A stretch of DNA of 64,000 bases. Origin: Terfezia claveryi (Eukaryota > Ascomycota > Pezizomycetes > Pezizales > Pezizaceae). Both the position numbers and the translations under genes were made by a program. The DNA lies in assembly GCA_015179025.1 (NCBI GenBank), contig WHUX01000001.1:1-64000 (forward strand), read 5' to 3'. How positions within the stretch are numbered: the first letter of the stretch is position 1; the number at the start of each line of letters is the position of its first letter. Below the pieces are notes generated by a model that searched no databases, had not been told where the DNA came from, and worked only from the letters and a program-made list of their open reading frames with translations. Of this stretch, positions 33,733 to 46,600 are shown one piece after another.

Positions 33733-35583
33733 CCGGGAAAACTGGTGAATAAGAGACCATGTCGGTTTTTGAGACCCACCATGCAACTGGGCGAGATCTC
33801 AACATGACAAGTTGGCAACACGGTCAACACAGTAGTTAGGAGGAAAAGGAAAAATGTAAGTACGTATTATCGACATTATCGGATTAAAGTTCAATATTCC
33901 AATACCCAATAATGTCTACAATTCTAAGCTCAGCTACTAAGTCCACCCGACCAGGGCCTAAGGGCAAATCTACTGCTCTACAACCTAGGAGTGTCAATTC
34001 TCTGAACCGGAGGTTACGGAGTAGCAGAAGAAAGTCATATACAAGAGAGTTTAAACTCAAGGCATTAAGCATGCTCCAAAAGTCCCGTATAGATCCGAAA
34101 ACAGGAGCAAAGATACCAGCAAGCATAGGATGTAGGTGCCAAATGGACTCAGTTAATATAGGCATTGGCTGATATAATTGGAAGGGGTCTCTCGAGAGCT
34201 TAATATTACAAAGCCAATGCTACTGCGCTGGAAGGAGCAGGAAGCTAAAATAGTAGCAGCACGGAAAGGTTCGAGGCAGGTAGAAAGGCCACCTAAAGGT
34301 GTTTGGCATGAGATGGAGGCAGTGCTACATACTCGCTTTATAGCTATTCGGAAGCAAGGAAAGCCTGTAGGACAGCGTTGGTTTATACGAGAAGGAAAGA
34401 AGATATTTGAAGAGCGAGAGGAAGTTAGAGTGGATGCTGCAAATAAGAAGCGTTATCCATGTACATTCTCTAATGGGTGGTTTGAAGGGTTTTGTGAGCG
34501 ATGGAGAATTTCATGGCGGGTAAAAACCAAAGTTGGACAAGATGCTCCGGATGATAAGGCAAAGGCAATACAAACCTTTCTACAAGAAATACGACGAAAA
34601 TCTCAACCACCAGCAAGATCTCAACAACACAATCGATTCCCACCTCAATATATCTATAACATGGACTAGACACCATTACCTTTTGAGTTCCTACAAAATC
34701 GTACATTTGATACTAAAGGCACAACTACTGTCTTCATTCACACTGAGCATACCTCTTGGACAAAACGACAAGCAACTCTCATGATCACTGCCTGTGCTGA
34801 TGGAGAACTCCGATGTAAGCCAATCTTGGTATTCCATGGCAGTTCTACTGTTGAGCAGCAGCCTCGGAAAGAAGAACGAAAGAAATACCATCCTGGTGTT
34901 ACGGTCTTCTTCAATTCTACAGCATATAGTAATGAAGAGATTACTATGAAATGGATTCAGCATGATATTTGCGGAACTACCTCTTCTACATTAGAGCTAC
35001 CGCAACCTGAACGCTTAGTAGTATTGGATGTTTTTAGTGGTCAAAAAACTAAGAAGGTCCTGAATGCTATGAAAGAGCGACATATCATTCCAGTATATAT
35101 TCCAGATGGCTGTACAGGATATGTTCAGCCTATGGATACAATTCTTAACAAGCTAGTTAAGGATAAAATTGCGGATATTTTAGAGGAAAAGTTGGAAGCA
35201 GTTGGGGAAACAGATGAGAGTGTTGGTTGTCGACGCATTCTCATAACTGAAGCAGTTGGACAAGCATGGCTTTGGTTACATACAGAGAAAAAAGAGAGTA
35301 TCATTAAGTCTTTTAAACAGGCAGGTATTTCTTTATCTCCTGATGGGACTGAAGATACAAAGCTTTATGTGCGTGGCCTCCCAGATATTACGGTAGGGCC
35401 ATGGCAGATAGATGATGCGTTGGGGTCTGATGAAGAGGTTGAGTATATAGTGGAGGCTACAGACGGTGTTCATGTAGAGCCCCCTGTCTAAGCAACAGAT
35501 TCAGGTAGAATTAGTATTAGTGCGCTTTGTAATTAGAAATGTCTCAAAAACCGACATGGTCTCTTATTCACCAGTTTTCCCGG
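33733..35583 (+). mobile_element. Complete pogo-type transposon with perfect 43 bp inverted ends
   Basis: 43 bp at 33733-33775 (CCGGGAAAACTGG start) are the exact reverse complement of 35541-35583. TA flanks both ends (33731-33732 and 35584-35585), the usual Tc1/mariner-pogo target duplication. The identical ends indicate a recent insertion. It carries a single transposase frame, which is broken (separate entry). Confidence 0.96.
33912..35491 (+). pseudogene. DDE_1 transposase of the pogo element, broken
   Basis: The N-terminus is basic with a helix-turn-helix (YTREFKLKALSML, then SRELNITKPMLLRWKEQEA), followed by a CENP-B-like DNA-binding part (QRWFIREGKKIFEE). The DDE core has YNMD-stop-TPLPFEF (first Asp), PERLVVLDVFSG (second Asp) and GCTGYVQPMDT (third Asp). 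Two small indels around 34163-34182 disrupt the helix-turn-helix region, and a CAG-to-TAG type stop at 34668 directly follows the first catalytic Asp. All three acidic residues remain, so damage is light compared with the relic at 1-2.5 kb. Confidence 0.93.
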
Positions 35584-38500
35584 TATTCAAGAATTATTCA
35601 ATGTGTTTTGTGTTTTCTTGATATTTTCAAACTTGATTTTGCCATATGGTATTATAGCTATGGTACTAGTTGAATATAGCAGTAATATAGAGTCTAAAGG
35701 CTGCTACATAAATATAAATAGATATTAGGCATAACCTGACCTTGATTCTACTGTCTAGCTCGAGTGCTGTATTTGGAAGCTCCTTTTTCAGATACTTCGG
35801 CATAAGTTTCATATTCATACTATCGTAGCTTAGCGTTGAAACTTACACACACTTTGTACATCATTTCTAGCTATTGCTACCCGCGAGCTGGCATAAACAC
35901 TCGTCAGAGCGCCCAATGCAAGCAAGCTAGCTAACAATACCCAGTCTTTGCAGGTGAGTATGTAATGAAAGAAGCATGTCAAGTATCACTGAATAACCAA
36001 CCGGATTGTTGATGTTATCGGAACTGCATCAAGCACACAAATTCAGATCTAGCCTGCACAAATTATTATTACCCTCAAATTCTGCTCAAAGAATCCAGAC
36101 AGAGACTGGGATATCGTCTCCAACTTATCCCTTAACGCTAGGTATACTGGATGTATAGAATTAGGCTTATCCAGCATGCTTTTTACCTTTAGACCACTGG
36201 GATTTATGAGTAAGGTGGAGTGTAATCCTGGGTCGACTAGGTAGGGAGGGATATCCATCTGCAGGTTATTATAGATAGGGTATGGGTGTATAGATATATT
36301 TAACTGGTATAAGCTATGGGTGGGGGGTCTGTAGATGTGCGGTTAGGGCGACATCTTATGTCGGAGAAGTATATGGAATTCTTGGAGGGGGTTTAGGACC
36401 TAGGATAGAAATATCGTGGAAACCAAGCTTCGTCATGTTGCGGTGTCATGCTCGGACTAGTACTGACATAGGCTGCACTCCAAGCTGGGAGCCTCAACCT
36501 CGGATAAGCTCCCTATAGTACTGGAGAGTTCCTGAGCATGGACACTGCCGGGCAGTAGGTGATATTTGCGGATACAGTTGGGGACTTGCGTTGCCATTTA
36601 ACAAGCAGCTTTCTATACGCCCACCATGTACAGAGTACCTAGTTCCACGGCATTACATTCTATGTCCTATCTCCTCTCCCAAAATACTACCGTAGATATC
36701 ATTGAGAGAGATGTTGTTTCACAGCCATGAACTGATATTTCCCTCACGTGGTTTTTAGGTCTTCCAAGTAGACTTTTTTGAGGTTGAGGGGTTGGAGGGG
36801 GGATTAGGTCATCTGTATGTATATCGACTTTGTGGCCGAGAGAATAATATATCTGACCACTCTCCTCCATGCGTCGTCATTCGTAGACAATTTCACATTT
36901 CCCGCAGCAGACGTATTTCAGATTATTTGTCCCACATAGTCAGAGCCAACTGCAGGATAAACTTAGACCCATGGCTAGCCATCAGTTGCGAGTAAATCTG
37001 GGGTTTGTCAAGATACCCGTAAACAGAAGAAAATGTTACTTGGTTTCACATAACTACTTCAGGTCATTCTGCGGTTCTTTCATCTAGAGAAATATATTCT
37101 AATGCTGTGCCAACCAGGCTATATATCTAAAGTTATAGTCCCATGATTCATCAGATCCGCTATTATCCCAAGGTTACATGTTGGTTGGTTCAAGGAATAG
37201 CTATTTACAGAGGAGCTTACTAGTTAATAGTAATTAAAAATATACTGCCTATTTTGAGAAAATTGTCTCAAATTCACTTCGGTATTGTGGTTGATAGGTT
37301 TAGTCTGTGCAACCAAAATCAAGGCCACAATATCCGAGTTCAGGGTAAACTCATGAATCATAACCTGTCGTTTTCTTGCAAGGGGAATAGTTAAAGAAGC
37401 TGGGACTCTGGAACTGCTTCTAGTTAAGCAGGTTGAGTTGAAGTCCAATTTGTCAGGGTCTTTGAATATTAGTATAGTGTAATGTCTTATTTTTCTGGGT
37501 GTAGACAGTATTCAGTTTTGTATGAGAGTGTGGAAACGGCGATATTTTTTGTTCATCTTCTCCCTAGCTAATCAAACTCTACCTGGACTGACCAAAAAAA
37601 AGGTTGCTTAGATAGGTGTTAGCTGTAGAACTATAAATACAGACCAGGGTCTCTAGTTCGTTCGTTATGAGCCTGGGAAAGTGCAGGTTGCCCCACTCAA
37701 TTTTCCGGGAGCCTCTAGATTCAAAATGAAGATAAAATATTCTTAGGACTATATACAAACCTAGGACCTGAGGTATCATTTTTGGTCTATCCTGTTCTAA
37801 CAAACTTCTGGCACTGGCTTCTATTTTGTATGATATAGCACCAGCTCTTAATACTTAACATGAAACCCGTTATGGGGGCATTAATGAGTTCAAATGTAGA
37901 CTCGGGAAACGAGATGGCGGAGGCGCTGGAGATGTCGAAGGATCTCATGAGAGAAACAAAGGGTTTCATGAGCGACTTTCATATGGGATGGATTATGGGC
38001 AAGCTGCCGAGGGTCACTTACACTAGTTTGATTATACCCCTATGCTACAGTACCGCCTCCAGCTGATAAATTATTATTGTTTCCTCTATATATAGAACTA
38101 GAAGCACTCTAGGCGCCGGAATCTTAAAACATTGTCTTGGATTCTAACACTCAAGATTAATTCTTTCACCACCGAAGCCGTTGATCCCTCGGTTTTAGTA
38201 AACGCCCTCAATAACCTATGGGAAATACTATCAGGCCGTGACAGGTTAATGTTTGCGTATGACGGAACCGTTGCCCTTAATGGGCACTACCAAAATTCCC
38301 AGGGAATGGCCGCATCAGCTCCCCCGAGTCTCATGATTCTCATCACGGTAATAGGTTGCTATTATCCCACTAGAATTATTTACTAAATTGGATATAAGAA
38401 AAAGTTTGCTCTCAGTGTGCTTCACATGCTGCGGTGTTCTGAGGGAAAAGTTGCCGTATTGTAGACTTATTGGTTGCAAAGGAAAAGGATATTTTCTCTT

Positions 38501-39739
38501 ATGTGACATTTATTAAGACTGAGTGTTCAAAGACCTCCACATACTGGAGCAGATGATACCGAAACATTCGCAAGTCGCATAGCTAACAAGACCCTGGCAA
38601 CCATGGTAGAATCTAGAACGAGTGGGCGAATCTCGAGAAACAGAGCTCAGTACAAAACTAAGCTCCAGGCATGGAATCTTCCGGTTTCTCATTCCATATA
38701 CCACTATCATGGAAAGAAAATGATGGGTTGGCTTCATACTAAAGTCTAGCCTCTTCTTCTCTCTGCTATAACTCACGTGTGCAGTGAATTGAATATGTAC
38801 AAATTAGTCAAGATACTGCATACATCTCTCGCATATGTATAGTTCTATGCCATGTCATCGCCCGAGGCGGATTTAACACCAAAGTAAGCACTTTCATTTG
38901 ATTAACAGTTAACAACCAAAGCAAACTAACAAGACAGTTAGTTCTACCTTTGGAATTCCCTTCAAAATACTTATCCCTCTCAAATAATGAGATATTTGAC
39001 AAAGGGATCAATATTTATATTAATAGGCAGTTGAGAAGAGAGAGATGGTTGCCATATATCTAACCTTCCAATACAAATTTATATAGAAACGTGATTTACT
39101 CTTACCTCCTTGTGAGTTCTATTCTACATCGCCTGTGCACTATGTACATACACCCGTTAAGATAAATGTGTCATAACGTGTAAGGTGAAAAATCTTTAAT
39201 AATCTCTAAATTCCTAGAGCACTATAAGTGATTGTAGGAAAGTTGTGAGTTTTAAAATGATATTTTGTTGAAAATTGTTCAGTTTTGCAAGCAAAACCGA
39301 CACCGGATGATGACTTGTGGCATGGAATGAGGAACCCTTACTCCTCTCTTTTACCAAATCCGCGCATCTTTGACCTGTTTCATCTACAATTTTTTCATTT
39401 ATATTGTCATTGCCTGTTGATCTAGTGGCTCTAAGGCTTATTGATTACTGTCTAATAAGTCTAATCTTCTGAAATCTTAAGGCTCTACCAGTACTATGAC
39501 CTTGGATTGAAATAAAGATAATCCACCCCTGCAATGAAAAATTGGCACTGTATTAAAAAAAATAATGTTACATATTTCCAAATGACTTTTCTAATATAAA
39601 AGCATGGTAATTCCTCCATTTCTTTGTTGTAAACAGCTTTTCCCTTATATACCATCTGATACAGTACAGGCATTTAGACTTCTAATTGTTTATGATACAG
39701 CAATTGCTCGAGCCCGCTGACCCATTTTTCGTGGTCAAA
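35584..39739. other. Long gene-poor stretch
   Basis: Only short frames, none with a recognisable domain. The longest that look like real protein are minus 36049-36258 (DIPPYLVDPGLHSTLLINPS...) and plus 38132-38386, both unassigned. TGTGCCAACCAGGCTATA near 37107 is a diverged AACCAGACTA-family end. Otherwise AT-rich. Confidence 0.45.
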
Positions 39740-40170
39740 ACCACGTCCCCGCCTGCCTAGCTTTCCTCTGTAATAACCCATCTAAGTCACGGGCTCTATG
39801 TGGATGCCATATATCGGGATAGTTTTGTGAAGTCCTGGCATCGATGTCCTTCTGACAGCCGCATTCCGACAGCTGCGGGGTGTGTAGTTGTATAATGTTA
39901 ATAATCTGCAATAGAAATGAAAAAGATTCGCTACATATACACCCCTTTGCCTTAATAACAGCCTCCACCCTCCGGGGCATACTCTCAATGAGCTGGCCGA
40001 TTACCTCTTTCTGTGAATCTTTCCAATAACTCCTTCCACCCATGTATAGGAGTTTCGTATGGTTCTCATGAATGCGTTACCCCAAATGTGCTTAGTTGCG
40101 TTACCCCAAACATGCTTAATCTGATTCAAATTTGGTGAGTGCGCTGCCTATCTCATAATGGTGCAGTGCA
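39740..40170 (-). pseudogene. Tc1/mariner transposase C-terminal relic
   Basis: On minus, SPNLNQIKHVWGN (about 40135; Tc1 SPDLNPIEHVWG with the last catalytic Asp replaced by Asn) is followed, after frame breaks and a small duplication of the VWGN word, by IGQLIESMPRRVEAVIKAKG (about 39990). That is the standard end of Tc1 transposases. The upstream catalytic part is absent within the next kilobase. The D-to-N change is a G-to-A/C-to-T type change, as in RIP-like decay. Confidence 0.75.
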
Positions 40171-41049
40171 GCCCTGTTCATAATAAAGTAAATTTATAAT
40201 TATTTTAATTAGTTTTCTAATTAGTTTTTAATATGAAACCAAGACTTCGAAGTATACCTATGTACTTCCACATTTGAGCCCTCCCTGGAAAGTATTCTCA
40301 ACGAGAATACCCCTATGGCAGAACTATAGGAAGGAACTCTGCGAGAGGGTGTACTCTTCCTGATTATGAATATGACCGGACAATGGGGATAGAGAAAGAT
40401 GACTACAATACTCCACCTTTAGTAATCATTTAAAACTAACATGGTTTCAAGACTTGATTGAACTTGAAAACTAATTCTTATCAAAAATATACTTTAATTT
40501 AACTTATTTTTTTTTTCTAGTTTAAATTAATAAGCTTTCATTTGATTTAAGATTTCTGATGATTTCTCATCTTTCATCCCCTGCGTTCCTTCTACTTTTC
40601 TAAGAAAGGAAGTATGAGTGTGGGGAGACGAGAAGGAAGGTGATACTTCGCTGGAAGTACTGGAAAGTGGGCGCCAAAGCCCTTTCCTTCTTCCGTTTTT
40701 ATCAATGTTATTGATAACATTGATAAAACCTCTCTCTCTCTTTCTAGTAATATATCTTCACCACCCTCCCTATACGTTACGGAATCCCAGCCTTGAGTAT
40801 AGTCCAATAGGCCTCTCCGACAACCCATTTTTCTCTACTTCAGAAACTCCATTCATTACTGTTAGTGAGGAGACTGCCTGTAGACGAAGAAGGAGCCTAG
40901 GCCATCTATCTGGCCTTAGCATTAATCTTCCTATGAATCATATGTACTCCAAATCTGACTTAGTGTTCAGAATACTCAATTTCTGGCGTTCACCAGAGTC
41001 TCGGTTTACAGAGCATTCATTACGCCTTTTAGCACCTTCCTCTTATTGT
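40171..41049. other. Intergenic, with a 28 bp hairpin
   Basis: TTATCAATGTTAT and its complement ATAACATTGATAA at about 40697-40724 form a 13 bp stem around TG. The plus frame 40618-41064 that spans it is not a convincing gene, though RRRRSLGHLSGLSINLP near 40880 is unassigned. Confidence 0.4.
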
Positions 41050-42090
41050 TCAACCATGCACTAGGGCGCACTCACGTTGCAGTTTTGCATACTCTGCCTC
41101 AATGAGCCTTCGTTTAGCTGCAATCAACTTGATGTTGGATTCCTGTGCCGCTTCAAGGGCGTGTATAACGAGCCGTTTTCTTTGACACCGACAAACTTCG
41201 CAATTCTGCCATAGGATGTTCCACTCAGTCGGAGACCAGAGACCTAAGATCACTTGTAGGAGGTAAGATCCATTGGAGGTGTTTTGGCAATTCCTGACCG
41301 GCTGTGGTACCATGTTGTGAAACTAGGCGAAGAGGAGAAGCGATCGTGGCTCTGCATGCGTAAACCTACGGCCTATACTTCTATGATCCTGTATCTGGAA
41401 GAATATTTCCAGATCCAACTCACTCCGAAGAGTGTAGACAATATGGTTGAGCACGCTCTGGAGACCTAGTTCACAGCGCTGCAACGCGTAGTTCAGCATA
41501 TCGGGATTTTTTTTTGGTGGGTCGCCCCAAGAAGGGACTACCAGTAGATATTGTATCGTTTGACACACTATACTACAGCTTAGGTTTTTCCGAATTGCCT
41601 TTTCATGGAATAGTTTGCATGGGTACATAAACTGAGGCCCATACCCAAGAGAGGAGTCGTGCTGTTGGATTACAGGTGGCTGAGATAGGGATAGCAGATA
41701 TATCTCTTTGTGTTGGTAGGGAGCATAACCTGGGACGGTGAGAAATATATGAGTGTTCACATTACTTAATACAAGAGCTAGAGTTCGAGTTTTATAAAGC
41801 CTAGAATAGCATGCTGATAGGAGATACCAAGTACATAAATAGATACATATATATATATACATACATATCTTTAAGATCAAGTCCGTAGATGCCAATTAAT
41901 TTTGCGAATAGTTCCTCTAGACCACTCTCCACCACTAGTTCTTGCAGGCAAGTTTCCGATCCCGTGCATCCGCATGCATTCTGCACGCTTAGGCATATGC
42001 ACAACATCGGTCACGTTAGAATTTGAATCCTCACAAACATCCCGCTTCCACTTACCCGATACGAACATTCCACGCGAGCTAGGCACGGGT
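41050..42090 (-). other. Unassigned minus-strand ORFs
   Basis: A 190-codon frame (41895-41323) and an 87-codon frame (41313-41050), separated only by one stop, could form one decayed gene. The second ends in a Lys/Ala/Glu-rich, probably coiled-coil helix (ALEAAQESNIKLIAAKRRLI). I recognise no family. The upstream end runs into a TATATACATA repeat, so its start is unclear. Confidence 0.25.
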
Positions 42091-42762
42091 TAAACCTTAT
42101 TTCTACATCTGGCCAGACGTGCATACAGAATCGACAGAAGTGACGTGAGGATAATCAGGTCAATTCGAATCAACCGGCCGGAATTACCAAGGTACTCTGG
42201 GCCCAGGATCGGATATAAAGATCGCTTGCGCGTTTTCTATATAGGCCCCTTGATAAAAACTGTATGTACTTGATCATAATTATGCACTTTTTGTTAGTCC
42301 CAGGCAGCACTGATATTGCAGTCATCAACAAATTTATTCTCTCGATTTTCTTGCATGTTTTTCTAGCCTTCTGGTGCGCTTCCTTCTTGTGACTCCAGCA
42401 GTCCCTGCTAATTACTCAAGAGCGAGCGCACAGGTCGATCAAGAGACATCATTCGAAGGGTGCTTAGGAAGGGCTGACAAAGTAATGTGCGATGAAAGAC
42501 AGGTAGGAGAACTCGCTCCCAATTCAGATAAAGGAAATTCGTGAAATATTTCAAGCTGTCGTTGACCCAAAGTAACCAAAAACATAATATGAATAACCAA
42601 GACATACAAGGCGATAAGGAGGAGAGGAAACAGCCAGATTTAATGAGTGAATTGGTTGTCCACCCCTTGATCAACCGGCGATAGGCGAGCGGCATGAAGT
42701 TCATCGACATCAGAGCGAGGAAAACCCAAGCTTGAAGTTGATCCACCTGGCAGTTACAGCGC
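42091..42762. other. Intergenic, 3' side of the GNAT-like gene
   Basis: A minus frame at 42408-42806 (132 codons, Leu/Trp-rich) overlaps the end of the acetyltransferase-like gene in another frame and is taken as chance. Nothing else seen. Confidence 0.4.
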
Positions 42763-43618
42763 TTAGGGCGAATATGCTCTCCTTCTCCACACCAGGAGCT
42801 GCACATCTACATATGTCATTCCTGATTCAGACCCCGAATCCGTTACACCCACGGGTGGATGTATCCGTTTCCTATTTTCTTCCCCAGGGACTTCCTCAAA
42901 GCCCAGTCGTCTATACAGCCAGGATGCAATAATAATTGGCACAATAGCGGTAATTTCTGAAGCGTGCTTGACCTGATCAGGGTAGCTATAGATGAAATGG
43001 AAGAGGGCCTTTGCAAGGAAAGGTTCTGGGTTTTGAGGGTCACGTGTCTCGATGTGCGAGTACTGCGGGTTGACGATCAAATCTTGGATATGCACGTGTC
43101 TATTGGTCCCAATGCTTCATAATAATTAATTTGTTAGAAACCATGGCAGGCACACGTTTAGGCAATAGCTAATTAGAGGACACAACTCACTCTCGCCGCA
43201 TTTGTGAAATCTCATTTTGATAGTGCGTCCATCTTGCATATTCAGGCCCGTATGATTTCCCTAGCGTTTCCCAACCGTCTTCAGTGTCATATTGGAAAAC
43301 AACAATTGCGGCAGCAAGCAATTCGTGGCCTGGAGGAGATGTATCTTCGAGGACATAGATCTGCTTATTTTCGTCCTTGAAGACACTCTCCAGATCATCT
43401 TTGTATATGACAGTCGGATTTTGAAGTTTGTTCCAGCAAAACTGGTAGACACCGTGCCCTGCGCCGCCCTCACATCGTTCATATGCTGATTGAGCAAGCA
43501 CAGCCAGAGCATCCAAATCTTGCAAGGTGGCTGGCCTGGTGCCAATTGTCCGTCCGGGCATTCCTTGAAAATGAAACTGGCGACACACCAAGTATGGAGA
43601 ACGTGGCCTCGAAGTCAT
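42763..43618 (-). CDS. GNAT-like acetyltransferase family protein
   Basis: Exons 43618-43191 and 43099-42763, with a 91 bp GTGAGT...AATAG intron, give 254 residues in one frame. Residues about 23-50 (TIGTRPATLQDLDALAVLAQ) are the typical first strand and helix of GNAT enzymes. LLAAAIVVFQY corresponds to the central strand, IQDLIVNPQY (147-156) to the strand before the acetyl-CoA loop, and SWLYRRLGFEEV (202-213) to the final LYxxxGF motif. The loop that should read R/QxxGxG is replaced by a Pro/Asn-rich segment, so acetyl-CoA binding may be altered or lost. A shorter start at the next in-frame Met (PGRTIGTRPAT) is possible. Substrate unknown; probably cytosolic. Confidence 0.72.
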
Positions 43619-46600
43619 CGTAGGTACCCCCGAACGTGCAGATTTTTGGTGGGGAAAATAGGTATCAGGAGATAGAATCTGGTTTTCGGAAAAATGTAGA
43701 TAGGCCGTTGTCTGGTTAATAGGCCGTCGTTCCGAATGAGCAGATCTCTCGACTGTTCGAGAGCATACCTTTTAACATATTTCTCTGCTTTCCTCACATT
43801 TTGATATTTGATGCCATGTTGTATGTATCGTAAGTGACGTACCTGTAGTCTCGGCGGATGTACCTGCAACTTTTCACGCCTTATGCATTGCCGCTAAGGG
43901 CCCAGCATTCAAGGAGATGAAGCCATCGGCAGACAACCAGACTAAGACTAACTTAGGCGGTCACATAGAATGCGAAGCGCCAATAGAAGGTGCAAGAAGT
44001 ACCGACATGCGGCGAATTATATTCACACCGGTCAATTTGTCAGTGCTATAAACTCTAAATATTCCTCTACGAGGCGGGGCCTCTTGGGTGGGTGCCAAGC
44101 GGGAAGTGTCGAACCCCACCAAAGTACCAAGTATGTGGCCTGAAGCGACGGGGGGGTCACGGGAAGCGTATTGTGTTCTGCTCTGATAGGATCATGATTG
44201 ATATCACATACCAATAAACCCCGATTAGAGTAGTTGAGTCCATATTTAGTACTACCGATTCAAAGTGGGAAAATCCCGTTTCCGACGAAGTGCCGGCTTG
44301 CGGTAGTTTCAACTCGGTATTGGAGCCAGCATTAAGGCTTCGGTTCCATGGTTGGGGGTCATTGAAATGACATATGTGCGCGAATGGAAACGCTTACCAC
44401 GCGGAACACCGCTGCGAAAGAGGCGTTAATCGTAGAGAAACCGGTCAGCATTGTCCAAGCCGACCATTTGCAGTAGTGCCGGGATTTGAAGAAACTAGCC
44501 ACGTACGCAATCCGGCATCACCAACGGGTATCTTGAGGCTGTGCATCTAAGATTCTGGCGCCGCCAACTTAGTTTCGCCGAGTCTTTGCATGTACACCCC
44601 CACTTAAATATGACCGAACCTCCGGAGGGCTTCTTCGTGTTCTCGTGGTGGGCAGACGTGGCTAAAGTGCATGATCTGAAATGGCCTGCCATTAATTCTT
44701 GATTAATTCTTGACAGGGGCGTGTTGAGGGAAAAAGCAAAACGTTCCCGCCTATGGGTTTAATGAAATCGTATCCACTTTGTGTTTCGTCATGGTGCTCC
44801 GTAGATGTAGTATGGTCGCCCTGCGAGCATTGCTTCGACCAGCTAGTTATGACAGCTTGCTCAGGTGATGTGTAATATTATTTTTGTCGTGAAATTGAGT
44901 GGCTCACAGAATCCTACCTTCATAAATCATGCGCGGAGCTCATCAGTGGGTTGATAACAGTATCTGTGGTAATCAACACTTACTATTTTGGGTGTGGCTT
45001 CAGGGGTGGTAGTGTCAATAATAATTATTCGAGCTTGGGCACAGTGATCACCCGTCATTTTGGGGACCAATGCGAATATTCTTGAAGTGTAGTGCAATAT
45101 CTCAATCTTTTAGTGTCAGTTGTCCTTGAATAAAAAGGTCACTTGAATTATTGAATAAGCGCTGCAGAACCCTAAGCATCGATATCAATATGGATGCCCA
45201 CCGAACAAACATGTCAGCACACGACACAAGATCGCACGTATCAGGTTGCCCGACGTCGGAAAACCACTTTGTAGAAAAATAATAGTCGTCACAGCTGAAG
45301 AATGTCCTAAAAAGCCCGCATGACAGATATTTTTCACTGCGCCTGACCTAGAAAACGTCTTTTCTCAAACGTATTCCTGATCCATTTCTCCGGGGTTTTG
45401 ATCTTTGAATGCCTGTGGGCACTCAATCGTTTATTTGCAATTGGTGTGTGCCGTTCAAGGCCCTTGACAGCCCCGTGATCACTGATAGAGTTATCAAGAT
45501 GAACTCAATTTGCTGGTGGCACATCCTCGACTGTAAATCTAGGATGCTGGGGTCTGGGTTGTCGACATTCATAGGATAGACTTTGCTAGACGTAGTATGG
45601 GAGCTAGTTCCCAGACACAGGAAAAGCTTGACGGTGCGCGCAGCTTATCGGTACTGTTATTTTCAGTTGAATATATCATAATAACCTGAGGCCCGGTATT
45701 AGCAACTTGGAGATGTAGTAATTGAGCGTAGTAAAGTGTAGGGCGGTGTTATCCCTTTCCTAATTCTGATCATGGCGGCCCTTTCCAACGTTAACATTAT
45801 GCCCCGAAAATATAGGGATATTTCGAGCCTATCCCTCGTGTTGCAGTATACCTTGTATGCTAGAGTTTGCGCAGAAGATGAAACTGGATGTAATCGGTGC
45901 ACGTGAGAGGGGCGAGGTTGGGTGTATGCCATGTTAGGTGTCTTCATCGAATCTCAGGGGCACCGTACGAATGCCTCACGTCTACTGTGGGCTTTCACCT
46001 TCCCCATGCAAGGCAGACTCATTAAATGTGTATCTTTGCTCAATTGTGCAGATATGCGCGGAAACATAAAGGTTGTGCTGAAGAATAGGAAGGCTTCCCT
46101 TGTCCTGCAGCCGTCCACTGGCAAAGGAGTGGCAATGATCCAGTGGAAGCAAGTTGTTGCTAAGTTCATCTAGGGTATAGAAATTCGAGGTATAAGTCAC
46201 ATCTTGGGCCAAGGATCAAACTTGTTGAGAACTTCTGCTCGAGGAGCTGGGAATAGGGCCCTAAAGTATCAAGCCCACGGGCTCAGCGGATTTAAGTGTT
46301 TTCCTTTTAAAATCCCAGGTCAGACATATTAACCCTGAGAGACGCAGCAAGATAGACCTATCTTACATCACTTTGCCCGTGCAGGCGTGCCTAGCCGCTG
46401 GTCTCAGTGGTCTGTTGTCTTTCGCAAATTGCCAAGTGCTCAACCCCGCAGTGGGTATACTTACATACTTCAGATTCTAAGTGCTAGGATCCTAGTACAT
46501 AGGTACTTGTAACAAATTTCAGTAGCAACCTTGAGACCAGTATATTTGAACTGGCTCTCACTGGTTCCAGCAGTTAGTACTCTGACGTTGTTTATTTCCT

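Noticed and set aside
42408..42806. 132-codon minus-strand ORF overlapping the end of the GNAT-like gene
   Set aside because: Overlaps in another frame, with no recognisable domain or start context.
44085..44120. Possible tRNA 3' half (GGGGTTCGACAC on minus)
   Set aside because: No matching acceptor stem, D-arm or anticodon arm could be found upstream on that strand.
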